From contig OZ241383.1 in assembly GCA_965200775.1 (NCBI GenBank), forward strand, positions 682,001 through 746,000: a stretch of DNA of 64,000 nucleotides, in the 5' to 3' direction. The stretch is from Poriferisocius sp965200775 (GTDB lineage Bacteria; Actinomycetota; Acidimicrobiia; Acidimicrobiales; Bin134). This document shows, one piece after another, positions 62,628-64,000 of this stretch. Positions within the stretch are counted from its first letter, which is position 1. Each line of letters starts with the position of its first letter. The notes under the pieces are model-generated. The model saw only the letters and a list, made by a program, of their open reading frames with translations, ran no database searches and had not been told where the DNA came from. A program made the position numbers and the translations under genes.

Positions 62628-63599
62628 ATGAGGCTCTTTGTCTCCGGGGGAGCCGGGTTTATCGGGTGTAACTACGCCCGCTGGGTGCTGGGTCGAAGCG
62701 ACGACGAGATAGTGGTGTACGACGCTCTCACCTACGCCGGCAACCGCAACAACCTGCGCGACTTGGAAGCCAACCCCCGGCTGAAGTTCGTTAGAGGTGA
62801 CGTGTGCGACCGGGACTCGGTGGCCGAGGCCATGGCCGGTTGCGACGCCGTGGTCCATTTCGCGGCCGAGAGCCACGTGGACCGTTCCATCGTTAGTCCC
62901 GACGAGTTCGTGCGTACCAACTGCTTCGGTACCAACGTGGTGTGCGACACCGCCCGCCGGCTCGGGCTCGAACGTGTGGTCCACATCTCCACCGACGAGG
63001 TGTACGGCTCCATCGACGAGGGGTCGTTCACCGAGGCCGATCGACTGGGGCCCCGCTCGCCGTACTCGGCGTCCAAGGCCGGGGCCGACCTCATCGCCCT
63101 TTCCTATCACGAAACCCACGGGCTGCCGGTTGTGGTGACTCGCTCCACCAACAATTTCGGTCCGTTCCAGCATCCCGAAAAGGTGATTCCGCTGTTCATA
63201 ACCAACCTGCTGGATGGCAGACAGGTGCCCCTATACGGCGACGGGATGAACGTGCGGGACTGGTGCCACGTGGAGGACAACTGCGGGGCCATCGACATGA
63301 TCTTGAGGCTGGGACGGGCCGGGGAGATCTACAACATTGCCGGGGGAAACGAGATGACCAACCGTGATCTCACAGCCCGACTGCTGGCGTTGTGCGAACG
63401 GGACGAGTCGTACATTGACCCTGTGGCCGACCGCTTGGGCCACGACCGGCGCTACTCGGTGGAGGACGCCAAGGTGCGGGCGCTGGGGTGGTCACCGGTG
63501 CGGGATATGGACGAGGCCCTGGCCGCCACCGTGGACTGGTATCGGGACAATCGCTGGTGGTGGGAACCGCTAAAGGAACCCAGGGAAACACCCCGATGA
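62628..63599 (+). CDS. rmlB: dTDP-glucose 4,6-dehydratase
   Basis: 323 residues from ATG 62628, one base after the rmlC stop. SDR-extended fold: LFVSGGAGFIGCNYARWVL, YDALTYAGNRNNLRDLE, HFAAESHVDRSIVSPDEF, HISTDEVYGSIDEG, YSASKAGADLIALSYHETHG with catalytic Tyr/Lys, and NNFGPFQHPEKVIPLFI. Dehydrates dTDP-glucose to the 4-keto-6-deoxy sugar. The ATG of rmlD overlaps its stop. Confidence 0.95.
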   Translation: MRLFVSGGAGFIGCNYARWVLGRSDDEIVVYDALTYAGNRNNLRDLEANPRLKFVRGDVCDRDSVAEAMAGCDAVVHFAAESHVDRSIVSPDEFVRTNCFGTNVVCDTARRLGLERVVHISTDEVYGSIDEGSFTEADRLGPRSPYSASKAGADLIALSYHETHGLPVVVTRSTNNFGPFQHPEKVIPLFITNLLDGRQVPLYGDGMNVRDWCHVEDNCGAIDMILRLGRAGEIYNIAGGNEMTNRDLTARLLALCERDESYIDPVADRLGHDRRYSVEDAKVRALGWSPVRDMDEALAATVDWYRDNRWWWEPLKEPRETPR

Positions 63600-64000
63600 G
63601 GGTGCTGGTGACCGGGGCGGCCGGGCAGTTGGGCCGGGACGTGGCCGAGCGGTTCGCAGCCTCGGGTCACGAGGTGACCGCCGTGGACCGAGTGGAGCTG
63701 GATGTGACTGGGCGGGACCAGGTACTCGGCGCGGTCGGGTCGGTACGCCCCGACGTGGTGGTGAACTGCGCCGCCATGACCGCAGTGGACGGTTGCGAGA
63801 CCGACGCTGAGGGGGCGTATCGGATCAACGCCATGGCAGTTCGCTATCTGTTCGAGGCGGCGAGCCGGTTTGCCGCTCACCTTTGTCATGTATCCACCGA
63901 CTACGTGTTTTCCGGAGACAAGCCCGAGCCCTACCACGAGTGGGATCCCACCGGCCCCCTGTCGGTGTACGGGGCCAGCAAGCTGGCCGGCGAGGGGGAA
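63596..64000 (+). CDS. rmlD: dTDP-4-dehydrorhamnose reductase, 3' partial
   Basis: The ATG overlaps the rmlB stop (ATGA), and 135 codons are present before the window ends. MRVLVTGAAGQLGRDVAERF (Rossmann), DVVVNCAAMTAVDGCETDAE, HVSTDYVFSGDKPEPYHEW and LSVYGASKLAGEG with the catalytic YxxxK are diagnostic of RmlD. Reduces the 4-keto sugar to dTDP-L-rhamnose and completes the rml set. The C-terminus lies beyond the right edge. Confidence 0.93.
   Translation, partial: MRVLVTGAAGQLGRDVAERFAASGHEVTAVDRVELDVTGRDQVLGAVGSVRPDVVVNCAAMTAVDGCETDAEGAYRINAMAVRYLFEAASRFAAHLCHVSTDYVFSGDKPEPYHEWDPTGPLSVYGASKLAGEGE

Overview
The window is a high-GC bacterial chromosome segment, most likely from an actinobacterium of the Acidimicrobiia type. 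The clues are a mycothiol-type maleylpyruvate isomerase, a mec-cysM-rph-rdgB gene order like that of mycobacteria, a MoeZ-like E1 protein, and many promoters whose -10 box sits 6-7 nt before the start codon with no ribosome binding site (leaderless mRNAs). Species cannot be fixed from sequence alone.

1-8.6 kb is a decayed accessory region. It holds an AbiE toxin-antitoxin pair whose toxin carries an in-frame amber stop, IS256-type transposase and helicase fragments, a broken ubiquitin-like conjugation operon (UBL fragment, E2-like, JAB/E1 remnant), a truncated ImmA/IrrE-type protein, an intact DUF2855 gene, and a large secreted protein resembling glucan-water dikinases (PPC, phospho-His, ATP-grasp, PPC, LRR) broken by three frameshifts.

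8.6-25.4 kb is catabolic. An alpha/beta hydrolase and an Ldh-type dehydrogenase precede a minus-strand block: ABC transporter (ATPase, permease, lipoprotein), LigB-type dioxygenase and nitroreductase. Divergent from it, a tightly coupled plus-strand operon encodes what looks like salicylate degradation through salicylyl-AMP, salicylyl-CoA, gentisate, maleylpyruvate and fumarylpyruvate, with a PaaX-like regulator as second gene.

25.6-28 kb is a cluster of three small toxin-antitoxin-like modules (MazEF-like, an uncharacterised HicA-like/HTH pair, VapBC). Each has a leaderless promoter overlapped by an inverted repeat. A mosaic recombination scar lies between them.

28-64 kb is mostly housekeeping: DUF1214 paralogues, SDRs, mec-cysM-rph-rdgB, tRNA-Leu, clpP, rpe, pyruvate dehydrogenase E1, rnhA, the lpd-E2-lipoate block with a LipB-LipA fusion, pepQ-like, metH, pepA, sir2, a rhodanese-E1 protein, a methyltransferase, and the dTDP-rhamnose genes rmlA-C-B-D running off the right edge. 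Short tandem duplications (22-59 bp units) recur in the intergenic gaps of this half.
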